DNA of 64,000 nt. Origin: Pomphorhynchus laevis (Eukaryota; Acanthocephala; Palaeacanthocephala; Echinorhynchida; Pomphorhynchidae). The DNA lies in NCBI GenBank assembly GCA_012934845.2, contig WNNJ02003704.1, forward strand, positions 124,001 to 188,000. The letters are read 5' to 3'. A program made the position numbers and the translations under genes. The notes below the pieces were generated by a model. That model searched no databases. It was not told where the DNA came from and was given only the letters and a program-made list of their open reading frames with translations. This document shows, piece after piece, positions 1-11,600 of the stretch (position 1 is the stretch's first letter; each line of letters starts with the position of its first letter).

Positions 1-2222
1 ATGCACAGATTTATGTTCTTACATTGAAAACCAATTAGGCAAAATAGTGCATCTTAGTATAGATGTTTGAAGGAGACCCTTGCTAATTAAAGTTTTGAAT
101 TAACAAAACAATTTATGAATTAAAATGGTTGATTGATAAGTAAATATAAATCTAAAAATATATAGTAGTGCAATCTTAGGCAATCGATCACAATATGTGC
201 TACTTTGATGTAAATTAAATAAATCGTAATTGATCGATTTAAATTAACTGTATACACTGATAGATAAATGCTTATATTTATTGTAAATGTTTTATGGCTA
301 AATTAGCAAACCGCCAGTTACTAGTTTCAAATGTTGTTTCTGTACTTTGTAAAATAACTATATGCCTTCAGAAATAGCAAGTTTGCTGCGATATACAAGA
401 ATAAGCTATATAGCCTAAAATAATTAGTAATTATTTCTTAATACATTTACTAAAGATAAATTGAATTGTTACTTAAATATTTAAATGACTGTAGTTAGAT
501 ATTAAGTGAATTTGGATAAAGGACAACTGAGGTTTCCTAGTTAATAAAACCATAAGCACATAAAACCCATTCTTTGACTATAATGCACAGTACAACTGAA
601 TATTAAAAGTACGGTAATGCTTTCTCTCTTGATCACATACATTATCTTGTTATTGGTTCATTATTGCAAATTGGTGCAGTAATTACATCACCAGTAATTA
701 CATTTGAAATGTGAACTGGAAAATATATTTTAAGACCATCTACCTAATCATACATTCTGTTCTTAGCTAAATATAAGAATCAGCTATTTTTAATTTATCC
801 TTTGTAAAAGGAATGTAGACTTGTTGCTGTAAATATCCACTACATTTCTTCTGTGTATTAATTAATTTTTACAATAAAAGGATACTTATATAATCACCTG
901 TTCCATTGCTAACCGTGTCTCCATGCAAGTATTCATACAACAAAACGGGATGATTTGATGTGTATTCAGAGTTGTCTTTATGGTCGCTCTAATGCAATGA
1001 CATCATGAATGTCTCCATGTTTGTATTTTAAAAAGATATTACTCTTTTGAACAAATTTCATTTCGTCTATTAAGAAATTGATAAGTACAGTTAAGCACGT
1101 TCTTCATGCACAGTGCATATTGCGGCTTGCTCGAATGTGATGGGGTCACGAATCTCATTTGATAATGACATATCAAGAAATCAGACGAGCACGTTTTCAC
1201 GTTGTCATTTGTACAAGATTTGTGAAAAACAAACTTTCCTTTCATCACTTGCAAACAGCGAAACTAAGGATAACAAAACAAAGCTTTAATTAAAAGACTT
1301 TAGTCAGACAGGTTAATAAAGTATTTTAGACAAAACATTTGAGGCTAATCACGGCATTAGCTTGTCAGTCTATGATAGGCATTGCATTGCAAATGAATCC
1401 CGTGGAATCACGTGATAACTATTTTTTGGCAGTCAAACTTGATTATTTTATAAAATTATACGAGTGTACTTCAATCTAGTTTTTGCAAAAGGCAGTACAT
1501 TCTAATAAGTTCATTGCTTATGAAGGCTTGATCAGCCTCCGTGTAAATGATTGATTTTAAAATAATTAATTTTAACCGTGATACAAATCTTAGAGCGCTT
1601 GTTGCATCTATGTGGACGCAAATATGGCTATGGAACGTATTGAAGACTCGACTTATTTTTTTAATTGTTTTAAAATTCTTAAAATTTTTGAAATTGTTTT
1701 AAAGTTGTTTAAAATTATTAAAACAGGTTTAAAATTGTTTAAAATTAATCTTAAATATTTTTAAAATTAATTAATTTTAGTGCAAATACTTTACACGAAA
1801 ATCAATGCTTACCAACAAATCTTATTATGAAAAATTCCTAATTATATTGATTAGATTATAACATTAATGTTATAATGTAAATGCTAATGAAAAACAAATA
1901 TAATTCAAATGATATGTTTTTGTAAAAGAAAAAAAAAGTTTACAAAAAATTATTCATAAAGTTATTGATTTAAAATTAATATTAATATTTAATTAAAACA
2001 TTAAATTTATAAGATAATTAATTTTCCGGTAATAATCACAAAATAAACAGAATACAAAGAATATAAGTTAAATCTAGACAAGAGTCGAGAAATGAATCAA
2101 ATCAGCTAACTGAGTATACGTATTTAATCTAATTATAAAATAAACAAAACATAATAATACTTAATCAAAATTTAATAATTAAATAATAAAATAAATAATT
2201 GTTATAGCGAACGAAAATAGAT

Positions 2223-2262
2223 TTTTTATAATTTAAATTTAATTAAATTTAAATTATAAAAA
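2223..2262. repeat. 40-base perfect palindrome
   Basis: The 40 bases from TTTTTATAATTT to its mirror image at the right end are exactly self-complementary with no spacer. Only A and T are used, so chance is less unlikely than for mixed sequence, but the symmetry is complete. No flanking gene or duplication suggests a function. Confidence 0.8.
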
Positions 2263-2674
2263 TTAAATCAAAATTTAAATTTTATTTTCTATTATTTTTT
2301 AAAGTTACTTATAAGTGTACAATTTTTTCCTCGATTTAGTAGTATATACTAACTTCCAATAAGGATGATTTTGTGTATAGAAAATATAGAAAAATAACTA
2401 AAAAAGTAAAATAAAACTTAAATATATTGTATACCATATTATCCAATTTGTAAATTGAAAAAGACCAATGAAGAAATTTAATTAACAAGTGCTTTGAAAA
2501 AAGTAAGATATAAATCCGGTTTATATAAAAATAAAAATTCAGTTTATCGTTTTTGAATTGCTGATTCATTCGATTATGGCAAACTGTTTCTTTAATCAAA
2601 CCACGAAATTACAATTGTAATTTTCTGAAGATGCTAAAATAAATAAGCGAAATATCAAATAAAATTTTCCTTTC

Positions 2675-3165
2675 TTTGATTCAGCTTCAATAATTCTCTC
2701 TCAATAATGGATCATTATCAACTATTTAAATAATTTTGCATTATTTTTGAATTAAAATAATTTAGCCACTTTAATTTAATATCGATAAAAGCCTATTTAT
2801 TCTATATACCAAACTTTTCTCTTATTTATCTCTTAGCATCTTCAGAAAATAACATATTCAGTAATTTTCTGAAAATGCTAATTGATGCTAGCGAAATATC
2901 AAATAAAATGTTCCTTCTTTCTTTGATCCAGCTCCAATAATTCTTTATCAATAATATATCATTATCAACTATTTAAAATGCAAGTTTTGAATGAAAATTT
3001 GGTGATAATTTTAAAAATGATTTCGGTGGTTACTTATTCTAAGGCGAAAATTATATCATTGATAAAGATTATGACTACTAATGATCCAAACACGATTTAT
3101 ATTTTCTTTGATCCAGCTCAAATAATTCTTTATCAATAATGGATCATTATCAACCATTTAAAATT
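2675..3165. repeat. Three dispersed copies of a 60-base AT-rich repeat
   Basis: A segment beginning TTCTTTGATCCAGCT and running through AATAATTCTTTATCAATAA, a GGATCATTATCAAC-like core and ATTTAAA occurs near 2,675-2,735, 2,925-2,980 and 3,105-3,165. The first two copies also share the upstream context AATTTTCTGAA-ATGCTA and GCGAAATATCAAATAAAAT. The spacing is irregular, so this is not a simple tandem array; duplicated remnants of a small non-autonomous element are plausible. Confidence 0.65.
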
Positions 3166-3239
3166 AATGCACTATTAAAATAAAAAACAAAATTAGTCTT
3201 CGGAGACCCAGAGGTAGTGCACTCTAACCGAAACAGTCA

Positions 3240-4020
3240 ATTAATTTCTGTAGAACTGCGTGAGTTCTTATGAAGCAATGGTACGAATATTTCTAACACA
3301 ACACCATACGACCCAATCGGAAACGGCCGGTGTGAGCGCCTGAATGGAGTGATATGAAAAACTGTCAAGCTGGCTGCTAAATCACGAGGTCTTCCTTAAA
3401 CCCAACGGAAACCAGTCTTAGATATGGCTTTACATTCTATCCAATCTTTACTGTTCATTGCCACCAACTCCATTCCTCATAAACGGATCTTCAATTTTCC
3501 GAAGAAATCGAGCAATGGATACTCTATTCCCAGCTGGCTAATGACTGGTTCTGCTTTACTTCGAAACTTCGTCAGACAAACCAAATCAGATCTTCTGGCG
3601 GTGCCCATCGAAATTGTGAGTTTAAACCCTAATTATGCAAGAATCCGTTATTCTAATAGGAAGGAAGCAACAATGTCGACATCCAATCTCGCTCCATCAC
3701 ATGATTTAACTGGTAGGAAATATGCTGTTGTGGAAAGTCTTGGTGATCAAGATCTTGATAACCAGTTCAAACAACAGAGTTAGAAACCAAGTAACCTCAA
3801 TGGGAAAGTCATTGACAAGAATGATTACTCTGAAAATCTTCTGGGTTCAGGTCGTGATGTTAATATCCAACACCAAGGGGCACTTTACTCACGACACGAT
3901 ACTAATGAAAGTAGCGAGCTCCTCGATCCTTCCCTAGTGGAGTCAGAGCAAGATGATATATTCGAATTAATGACCGAACGTTCTTCACGGTGTACAGTTA
4001 TCAGAAGCTGCTGGTGTTAA
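3240..4020 (+). pseudogene. Ty3/Gypsy-type integrase C-terminal fragment
   Basis: In one frame from about 3,250 the translation reads ELREFL, a stop, then SNGTNIS, TTPYDPIGNG and RCERLNG. This is the hallmark end of a Gypsy integrase catalytic core (YHP-x-GNG-x-xER). After two more stops the frame is open from 3,424 to 3,783 with ALHSIQSLL, SIPHKRIFNF, SIPSWL, NPNYARIRYSNRKEA and DLAP-like SNLAP, the usual post-core region of snail- and worm-type Gypsy elements. A frameshift near 3,780 leads to an acidic tail (SLVESEQDDIFELM) and then GGGGAGAATGTGATGAT, which resembles the start of a 3' LTR. In-frame stops and the missing gag-RT part make it a dead fragment. Confidence 0.8.
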
Positions 4021-4253
4021 TATATGGATGGGGAGAATGTGATGATTGAAATATTATATCTTATTGATTAACACTGTTTGTAGATTTTTAATGAAAAATC
4101 TACAAATAACCAAAAAAAAACCGAAACTAGACGTTTTGGTTTTTCACATGCTCTATTTATTGTTGTTATGAGTACCCACTTTATAAGAGGCATCAAATCG
4201 GATTCTGAGCGGTTTATGTTTATAACACGTACATACCTGGCTTGTTGATACTT

Positions 4254-4570
4254 GGTATATTAACTTGACCCACTCAAGATTCTCTTCAGGGACTTTGTTG
4301 AATCTCAAAGCGTACCAGATAAACTAATGTGGGATTCGATCGAATACCTTTTAAGGTCGAGGAACGTACAGTATTAAGCTTTCTGGTTGTCTCGATTCTT
4401 TTCGAGAAGGAGGCAGAGTGCTTGGATAGCATCGTTGTGTCACAGTTCGTGACAAATCCACATTGATTTAGGAATATCTTGACTATGTTTCATCTATCGT
4501 TTATCACGTGTTACAAAATCTTGAGGGTGTGTGAAATGAGGCGAATCGGGTGGTAATTTGAACAATCAGC
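4254..4570 (-). pseudogene. LINE reverse transcriptase fragment (RTE/L1-like)
   Basis: On the minus strand, with some frame changes, I read NYRPIRLISHTLKIL, then NQCGFVTN, a heavily mutated LEKHR- and FDRVPHELIW-like stretch, and PEENLEWVKLIYQ. That order (YRPI-LISH-K, QCGF, EEL-WV) is RT domains 2-4 of an RTE/BovB- or L1-like LINE. Several stops and substitutions show it is decayed. It lies between the Gypsy fragment and a family A fragment of opposite strand, so these are independent insertions. Confidence 0.6.
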
Positions 4571-4664
4571 GGGGTTTCCCTTCTGTTTTCATATAGGTAC
4601 GGTTATACTGTGTCTCCAATCAAGAAGTATCTTCTTGTTTTGAAACAAGCGATTTCAAAACAAG

Positions 4665-5445
4665 GTATCTCCTTGTATACCAAGCGATTTTACTATGAAG
4701 ACGACCCTATGCGCGTCAGTTCTACCCTATTACGAGCGTGCCTCGAGGCTCCCCTCTTTCTCCTATCTTATATCTTGCTGCCTCCATTGAACTCTTTAAA
4801 ATATTTAAACGCGAACAACGTCTAGTGGTATACGCTGATGATACCAAAGCCCATTTTTCTGGACGCAGGTGCAAAGACGTAGTCTCGGACATCAGCCTAT
4901 TCTTTTTAAGATTAAAATACCAGTTACCAATATCCAATCTTATTTTAAATTCCGACAAATCGCAGGTGGTTGTCTTTCATGGCGCCCCTGCGACAAAGCA
5001 AAAACTTAAGAGATTAGTACTCGCCGCGCTCTCCTCCATTTTGACTAATCAACCACTCCCAGTCGAGTAAAATACCTGGGGTTCACCGTAAGGGTGAACT
5101 GGTCGGCGAAAGCCGACCTGGATAGACTTAAACGTATCCTGAAGAGAGCTAGATGGGCTCTGAAACGGGCCCAGCATCTGTCATTGAAAGGGATAACTCA
5201 GGTGCGCCTCTGGGTCACTTGGGCTATCTCGGGGTTAGCCTTCTTTTCTAGAGGACGTCCCCCAGAGCAAAGGATAAGGTTTCTCAATCTGTTCATCTCT
5301 CGTTTACCCAGCATAATCCGCCTCGATTGGACTCTTCGGGGTGTGAAAGACCCCGGGTGGTTCAATCGAAGAGCGGCGTGTTAGATTGGCTGTGGGGCTC
5401 AGATCCCACTAGACCTGAGGCTGTAATGAAGAGGACGATAAGAAT
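4665..5445 (+). pseudogene. Family A LINE, 3' fragment (copy A1)
   Basis: This is the 3' third of the family A ORF2. A damaged start (SLYTKRFYYEDDP) runs into PRGSPLSPILYLAA, the active-site motif VVYADDTKA near 4,830, SGRRCKDVVSDIS and LNSDKSQVVVFHG. After a small deletion near 5,065 it continues with WSAKADLDRLKRILKRARW and RGRPPEQRIRFL. The YADD catalytic aspartates are intact here, unlike in the more complete copy A2. The 3' UTR continues to about 5,560 and ends in a TATTATTATT-like tail, as in A2. It is truncated at the 5' end. Confidence 0.85.
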
Positions 5446-6581
5446 ATGATTAAGGAAGAAATCAGACTAAGTTAATTTTTTCATTCTTTCTTCCTTAACT
5501 GAATTTATTTATCCTGTATACTTTAAATCTAAATTTTTAACTTTTATTAAGAAAACCTATTATTATTACAAATGAGAGCGAACACACATCAATACAGTCT
5601 TTTCAAATACAAATTTTAATTTTTGAATTTTTATCTGGTATTCTATAATATTGGTTGATATCTACCAATATTAAAATGAAGAACACAAATTTAGGTACTT
5701 AACTACTGCTATATTCATTGCGAGCATTCTATCACGTGTTTTAGATGTGTCAACTTTTAACGGGATATTTCGAATCACGTTATAATATTTAGCACGAATT
5801 TTGCAAATTTCTTATTTTGATCAAATTCTTAATTTGATTAAATTTTAAATTTTAAATCAAGATCAATGAACAATAATTAATTTTTATATTTCGCTAAAGA
5901 TGTACATCAACAGTAGATAAACTGTGTATATTTCAATCATAAGAATAAACATACATTTTTTCAAATGAATTAAATACTTCCTCTCTTTTAACGAAATCAA
6001 CTCGAGTCCTCTTCCAACTCTAAATCTCATTGGAAAATCTTAAACTCAATTCTTTCACGATCCTCTACTTCTTGTAATATAAATCCTGATGGATTTTCTT
6101 CTTATCTACAATCTAAGCTAATTAAAAAACAGATTTATTTTTACGTGGACGGAAACGAACACATTTTTCGATACGAACACCTTTTTGAATTAAAATTGAA
6201 AAGACGGATGTACTACTGCGAAGTATTGAAACTGTGGTATCTAAAAATTAATTTGTTAAAACCAGTTGATGAACAAATTGTATGTTTTGTTTCTGATAAT
6301 GTAAGCAGCAGCAAACGAAATATAGGAATAAATTAGTGTTTATTGATCATTCGTCAAAATTCCAAATTAAAAATGAATTAAAATAAGCTATTTAATTAAT
6401 ATGCTATTAGTAAATGTAAATTCATATTTTGGCTGTTAACCTCATCCGTAACGAAACGTAGAAATGCTCTTAATTGTTTGAAAAATAAATAACAGCTATA
6501 ATTTCATAATTTTATCTTTATTTTTTTAACTTTATTTATGTTTTGTAGATTTATTTATTTACTTTATTTATGTTCATGAAA

Positions 6582-6790
6582 TGAACAAATTGTACACATC
6601 AAAAAAGTACGGAAGAGTGTTATGGTGTGTACAGATTGTACACTTTATAAGAATTTTTATAAACCTTCGCTTGATTTTAAGTTCCAATCTCCTAAATATA
6701 AAAATCCAATTATTAATAAATCAACAAATTACAGCGTCCATACGGAAATCCACTTTGTAACTATCTATATGAACGTTGTTTTCACATCTG
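6582..6790 (+). repeat. Dispersed repeat with terminal hairpin, copy 1
   Basis: Begins ATGAACAAATTGTACACA and ends in a CCACTTTGTAACTAT-like stretch. Near its start GTACACATC and GGTGTGTAC can pair across about 23 bases with one G-U, giving a hairpin. It matches copy 2 at 7,238-7,443 over nearly its whole length with scattered substitutions. No coding capacity is convincing. Confidence 0.65.
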
Positions 6791-7237
6791 ATTGTATTGT
6801 GCAGCTGATTGTAGTGTGCAGTGATGCTGATAGGATTGAAATTAAGCATACGAGGATAATATGAAAGTTCAGCATAGCTCAATTTCTATAACTTTAATTA
6901 AATTGACACCGATACTCTTATATGGATGTCTCGATGATTACTGGTTTTATTGAGAATTGGGTTGCCTGGATAATTATATTGCCAAGGAAAACTATGACTA
7001 GTTAAATTTGTAAATATAGGCAATATAAAGAAGTTTATAATTTATGTTTAAATGATATTTGTATTGTTTCTTTTGCATTTCTATGCAAATTCATATTTTA
7101 TAAAGTGTAAAATTAATTCGACTAATTTACCGATTAAATGAATGCATTTTTTCTTGTTTAAGTACGAAATCAACTTAAATTTATCAGAATATTTTTAGAC
7201 GTTTTAAATCGACCTTCGCTTAATAAAGAACTTTATA

Positions 7238-7443
7238 AGATGAACAAATTGTACACACCAAAAGAATACTGTGAGTGCTATGGTGTGTACAGATTGTACA
7301 CACCGTAAGAATTGATATAGACCTTCGTTTTATTTTAATTTTCTATCTTCTGAATATAAAAAATCCAATTATTAATAAATGTTTTTAAAGTAAAACAAAA
7401 TACAGCGTCCATACAGAAATCCACTTTGTAACTATATATATGA
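7238..7443 (+). repeat. Dispersed repeat with terminal hairpin, copy 2
   Basis: Same unit as 6,582-6,790. Here the hairpin arms GTACACACC and GGTGTGTAC are perfectly complementary over 9 bases. A 20-base insertion (GTTTTTAAAGTAAAACAAAA) distinguishes it from copy 1. Probably a small non-autonomous element or a local duplication. Confidence 0.65.
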
Positions 7444-7942
7444 ACATTTTATATTCACATCTACATATGATTTTCTCATCAAGTAAGCGTAGTTAAGTAT
7501 GCTAACGTAATAATGTCGTAAATTAACGTCTTAATTTAAGTTAAAAAACTGAAATTTTAAGTTATTAAGTTTTACGACTTCCTCTGTTATTAAATGTCCG
7601 CGTTACTACGTTGTTATCGCGTCAGTTGAAGGAATATGAATATCTATAAACCCACCCTCTTTATTTGTTTCATTATTTTTAGAATTAGGTTATTTGGATA
7701 TAATTTCTGACTGATCGACTAGAAATTAACAGACTTAATTAAACAAATATCATATAATATCATATAAATATCATACAAATATCAACAATATGAAATCAAA
7801 ATACAGCGTCCATACAGAAATTCACTTCTATATGAACGTCGTATACATTTTAATTTTTGACTTTTCTTTATCATATTCGGTTGAAGCTACGTTAAGTAAA
7901 TTAATGTTTTGATTAAAACCAAAAGTTACTTAAATGGTGGAA

Positions 7943-8154
7943 AGTATATTTGAGCAGCTAAGTTAATGCTCATATGATTCAGAGATAAATAGAGAAGTAT
8001 ATTTGAGCAGCTAAGTTAATGCTCATATGATTCAGAGATAAATAGAGAAGTATATTTGAGCAGCTAAGTTAATGCTCATATGATTCAGAGATAAATAGAG
8101 AAGTATATTTGAGCAGCTAAGTTGATGCTCATATGATTCAGAGATAAATAGAGA
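7943..8154 (+). repeat. Tandem repeat, 53-base unit x 4
   Basis: Four head-to-tail units start at 7,943, 7,996, 8,049 and 8,102, each beginning AGTATATTTGAGCAGC and ending near AGATAAATAGAG. The units are almost identical (one A-to-G change in the fourth), which implies recent expansion. Within each unit TGAGCA and TGCTCA form a short inverted pair. After the array, GATACAAATAGAGAAGAAAC is a partial echo. Confidence 0.9.
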
Positions 8155-8418
8155 AGATACAAATAGAGAAGAAACAATTTCCTTCCACGAAATTTGAAAT
8201 GTTATCAATCAACAGTAAACTATTTTTATACTGCGCTATCAGCTATCATCAGAAAAAAGATGTACAAATTGTAACAATAACATTAACCAGCAGCTAGCGA
8301 AATATAAAAATAAATTCGTGTTTATTGATCCTTTTTCAGAATTCTAAAATCTAAAATATTTATTAAATATTTATTTTTTATTTTTTAAACATATATTTTT
8401 CAAAAAAAAAACTAAAAA

Positions 8419-9865
8419 TTACAAATAATAAATTGTGTCTAAGTCTTGTCTATCGCTCGTACCCTCAACCGTGCCCAGAACGCAACTAGCGTTACCGCGT
8501 TGGATGGCAACGCTCAGCCTCTGCAGCAGGAAATCCGTGGACCGCCGCTCTCCTGTTACTGCTGCTATCCGCCGACCTATTTCGTGCAATAGGCCTTTCG
8601 ACTCAAGGCCCAACGCACCAAGCGTTTCCAGGGCGACCGGCATAAAATTGTAGATCGTTGTCAGGCAGACGTATTTGCTGCGTTTCTTGTCCTCTGCTCC
8701 ACTTACTACCGCTACCGGTGTGGTCACAGCTGTATTTAGATGTCTCGGTGCCAAGGTGTCTGGGTAGGTGAAGTCCTAGGCCAAATACCTGCCACTTGAC
8801 CATGGAGTCAGTGACAATCCATCCGGCCGCCTGTCATCATGTTGCGCCAGTGACTTCGGCTCCAGACGCGATGGGATTTCTGCCGACATCAGTGCACGCT
8901 TGATGAGATCGTTGACTGCGCTGTGGCGTGACAGTCTGCCGATGGACTTGTGACAGCTGAGCCCATGTCGTCCGCTGGCGTGCACATCCGCTCCGCAGAC
9001 ACATACATGTGGCAGACAGACTCGGGCACCTAGGCGCAGGGCAATGGCGATGCGTAGTGACGAATCGTCAAGTCTTGCGCCGAGCGACGAACATGGACGT
9101 GTGTGAAGGAAGGCACAGAAATGAGGTGCAGTAGCGGCAATTATACGCGCTTTGCTCGCCTGGTCAAGTGCAGCTGACAACACCTTCGCTCCCTGGACAG
9201 TAACCAATGGAGTATCCCAGAATTTATGTTCCGTAGCGAAGGACTATTGGACTGGCATGAAACCAGCTCGAGACTGCCATTCGGTCACTGCAGTAGTGTA
9301 TGTCGGTTCGATGATACCGCAGTAGTCATTTAGTCGCCCTGACAGGATCCGAGTTATGAGTGTTTGCGACCCGGCGATTGATGATAGGAAGACCGTTAGA
9401 GCAATATCCGTCGCTCTCTTGATGCCGAGTCCACTGTTAGCAACCGATAGTGATGCCTGGTTCCATGCCTTATCTGACAGCGCAATATTGAGGACGGACT
9501 GCAACGACGACCGAATTACGTTGTCGTATTCAAACAACAGCTGCTTCCTGTAGCATGGCGCGCTGCGTAGAGCGATCATCGTCTTCAGTGTCGCGAAGCA
9601 GATTTTAGCAGGAACAGCGCATCGTGAGCGTATAGAAGCGATAGCCGGCTAGACATGCGTTGTAATTCATGCAGTTTTATTTCCAATGTCTTGTCTACGC
9701 TCTTCTCACATCCGATTAGTGATCCAAGTAACATTACTGATGCTGGGTCGACGTGTTTGACGTCTGGAACGACTGCCTTGAAACTTCTCACAATATCGAT
9801 GTCGTTAGTAATGAGCTCAGACTTGCCAACATTGATGATGAGTCACAGCTCCTTTCCCCGCGTCG
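8419..9865 (-). pseudogene. Family D LINE: RT thumb plus restriction-like endonuclease (copy D1)
   Basis: Read from right to left on the minus strand: IINVGKSELITND, then VMLLGSLIGCEKS and QRMSSRLSLLYAHDALFLLKS (RT thumb). After a frame change come SVLNIALSDKAWNQASLSV, then a CCHC-like finger (CVCGADVHASGRHGLSC) and RLEPKSLAQ, followed by RRPDGLSLTPWSSGR, the P-D of a restriction-like endonuclease. Past another frame change follow HLNTAVTTPVAVVSGAEDKK, the FMPVALETLGALG block and LLQRLSVAIQRGNASCVLG. The order matches copy D4 domain by domain. At least three frame breaks make it non-functional. Its 5' side is fused to family E sequence at a minisatellite. Confidence 0.8.
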
Positions 9866-9956
9866 AACATCCATTACTGGATGTTCATTACTGGACGAAC
9901 ATCCATTACTGGAACATCCATTACTGGAACATCCATTACTGGATGTTTCAGTAATC
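9865..9956. repeat. 15-base minisatellite at the D/E junction
   Basis: Variants of GAACATCCATTACTG are repeated about five times, two flanking a short inverted piece (CCATTACTGGATGTTCATTACTGG). It sits exactly where homology to family D ends on one side and homology to family E begins on the other, and it reads through in frame as a repeated PVMDV peptide on the minus strand. Confidence 0.85.
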
Positions 9957-10841
9957 TACATTTTATCACGTTTGCATTGAAGCCATAATCGGGACCAACT
10001 TGAAGCAATCTTTTCCATACTTTTAGCAAATCAGTAGCCGTTCCCACGCAACAGGCGTCGTCCGCATACCATCGATGTATCACAGAGGTAGCACTTTTTT
10101 GAAGATCTCGAATAAGCGGTATGGACGTAGCAGCAAAAGCCGCCATTTGAGAAATTGGCTATACCAGAAGATACCTGATATTCTCGTGGTCTATCGCTCG
10201 ATCTTCCGGTTTGTAAATATATTTTGAAGTATTCGAGCTTCAATCAACAGAGATTGCCAGTTGTTTTCTGACCAGTGTTAATCTCATCTCGATCGTCTTG
10301 CGAATTACACTTATTTTTTGCATTCGATTCGTTGTCGAACCAGTTGTGTGAAAATTGTTGCTAGTTTTAGGGAGCTATCCGTTACGTCATTAGATGATGC
10401 AGCTTTATTGTATAAATCTGCCAATATCCCAATGAATCGATTACTTGCGTGGCATCTCGGTAAATGAAAGACGTTTGGACTCCAACCAATACATTCCTTG
10501 AATGTTGCTTCCACGCTGAAGGCATCTACAACTTCGGGACGGTGATTATAACGAGAACATGTACGCAGCTCAGAATCGTGAACAGGATGTACACTTGATT
10601 GTTGGACATCTGCAATGCAATCTCTTCGTAGATATTCATCATTCGCATCATTGGTATTGCCGGTAAATTCATGAGAACTCACGTCATCAATATGTGCGGT
10701 ATTTTTGTTCTGGAAATGATAAGCGCGACATCCCGTACATGTGCGGCCCACACGGGCGCATTGACAGTTTTTGCATCGAGCAGATTGTCCATTGCACGAA
10801 CAGCATCGAGGAATCGATGCTGGAACACCTTTAGGCATCAC
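9950..10841 (-). pseudogene. Family E LINE: N-terminus and RT core, internally deleted (copy E1)
   Basis: An open frame from 10,841 to 10,311 starts MMPKGVPASIPRCCSC and carries the family E cysteine cluster (CC-x-C-x6-C-x2-C-x-C-x6-C-x2-C), with spacing identical to copy E3. WSPNVFHLPRCHASNRFIG and LATIFTQLV follow. After a stop, SENNWQSLLIEARILQ still matches E3, then about 0.9 kb of RT is missing. The sequence resumes at the RT palm with MAAFAATSIPLIRD, IHRWYADDACCVG and VGPDYGFNANVIKC. The start codon and its context here identify the true N-terminus of the family. Confidence 0.8.
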
Positions 10842-10859
10842 AAAGTAGATAAGCCAGAT

Positions 10860-11600
10860 GACGTTGTCTCGTTGTGTGACGTGGTTGTGGCGTTTTAAAT
10901 AATAAAAATATTTTTATTAAATAATTAAATTTTGTGTATTTCAACGAGTATGCAGTTGCAATTTTTACTTTTTTACTTTTTTTTGTCGATTTGCTTATCA
11001 AATTTATTAATTAACTTATCAAATTAACAGATTTACATTTTGTAGTCTGTTTAGTCAATTCATTTATCTGTTTGGTCAATTGAAAATTTACTAATTTTAC
11101 ACCGTTTTAGTCAATTTATTCATAGAATTAATAAACATATTTACGTTTTGTACATTTGTACGCTCAAGGCCCCATATTGGTAACGTTTTTTGCTACATTC
11201 TAGCTGAAAAGTGTAGTGTGTGTGGCAGCTCGTTGCAGATAGATAAATTTCGTCTTGGGGATAATATATTTTTGCCACCCTTAACACTCCACACCGGATC
11301 TATATTGTATCTGTCAAACAAAAGATATTTGTATTGTATACAAATTAATATTTTTATTTTATTATATCTTACAATAAAATATAATTATAATGAATATAAT
11401 TTTAATAATATTAGTAATAATATTATTGATAATATTAATATTGATAGCATTATAATTAACAATAATAACATTATAAGCCCAAGAATTAACACATATATGT
11501 CATGGTGTTGAAATCGAACCTCGTCTTTCTCGCATTCCCGCATTAATGTCCTTCTAGACCACTGCACAACGAAAGATTATCAAACAAGAATATACATTAT
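10860..11600. other. AT-rich spacer with simple repeat
   Basis: No gene seen. A TAATAATATTA-type simple repeat fills about 11,345-11,475. The stretch 11,500-11,576 is tRNA-like on the minus strand and is listed separately. Confidence 0.5.
11500..11576 (-). other. tRNA-like sequence with pol III A and B boxes
   Basis: On the minus strand TGGTCTAGAAGG (11,561-11,550) fits an A box and GGTTCGATTTC (11,520-11,510) fits a B box. The 29 bases between them suit a tRNA without a long variable arm. The acceptor ends (GTTGTGC and CAACACC) pair poorly and I cannot draw a clean anticodon stem. A tRNA pseudogene or the head of a tRNA-derived SINE is more likely than a working tRNA. Confidence 0.4.

Larger units (their letters stand above)
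1..3190. other. AT-rich gene-free spacer
   Basis: I see no supportable gene here. The longest open frames are short, low in complexity and lack recognisable motifs. Degenerate TTTAAAATTG-like runs fill about 1,660-1,775. Around 2,085-2,125 there is a stretch whose reverse complement recurs near 18,116-18,150 (shared core ATACGTATACTCAGTTAGC), so at least one dispersed repeat family is present. A perfect palindrome and a three-copy repeat inside this stretch are listed separately. Confidence 0.6.
5450..8400. other. Gene-free spacer with dispersed repeats
   Basis: No recognisable coding region. Apart from the repeats listed separately, a segment around 6,290-6,370 (CGAAATATAGGAATAAATTA then GTGTTTATTGATC) recurs at about 8,275-8,350. 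A third partial copy of the 6.6/7.2-kb repeat lies at 7,795-7,845 (ATACAGCGTCCATACAGAAAT). Open frames of 60-80 codons here have AT-driven composition and no motif. Confidence 0.5.

Noticed and set aside
6145-6336. 63-codon frame with some charged residues
   Set aside because: It overlaps a dispersed repeat that recurs at 8,275-8,350 without the frame.
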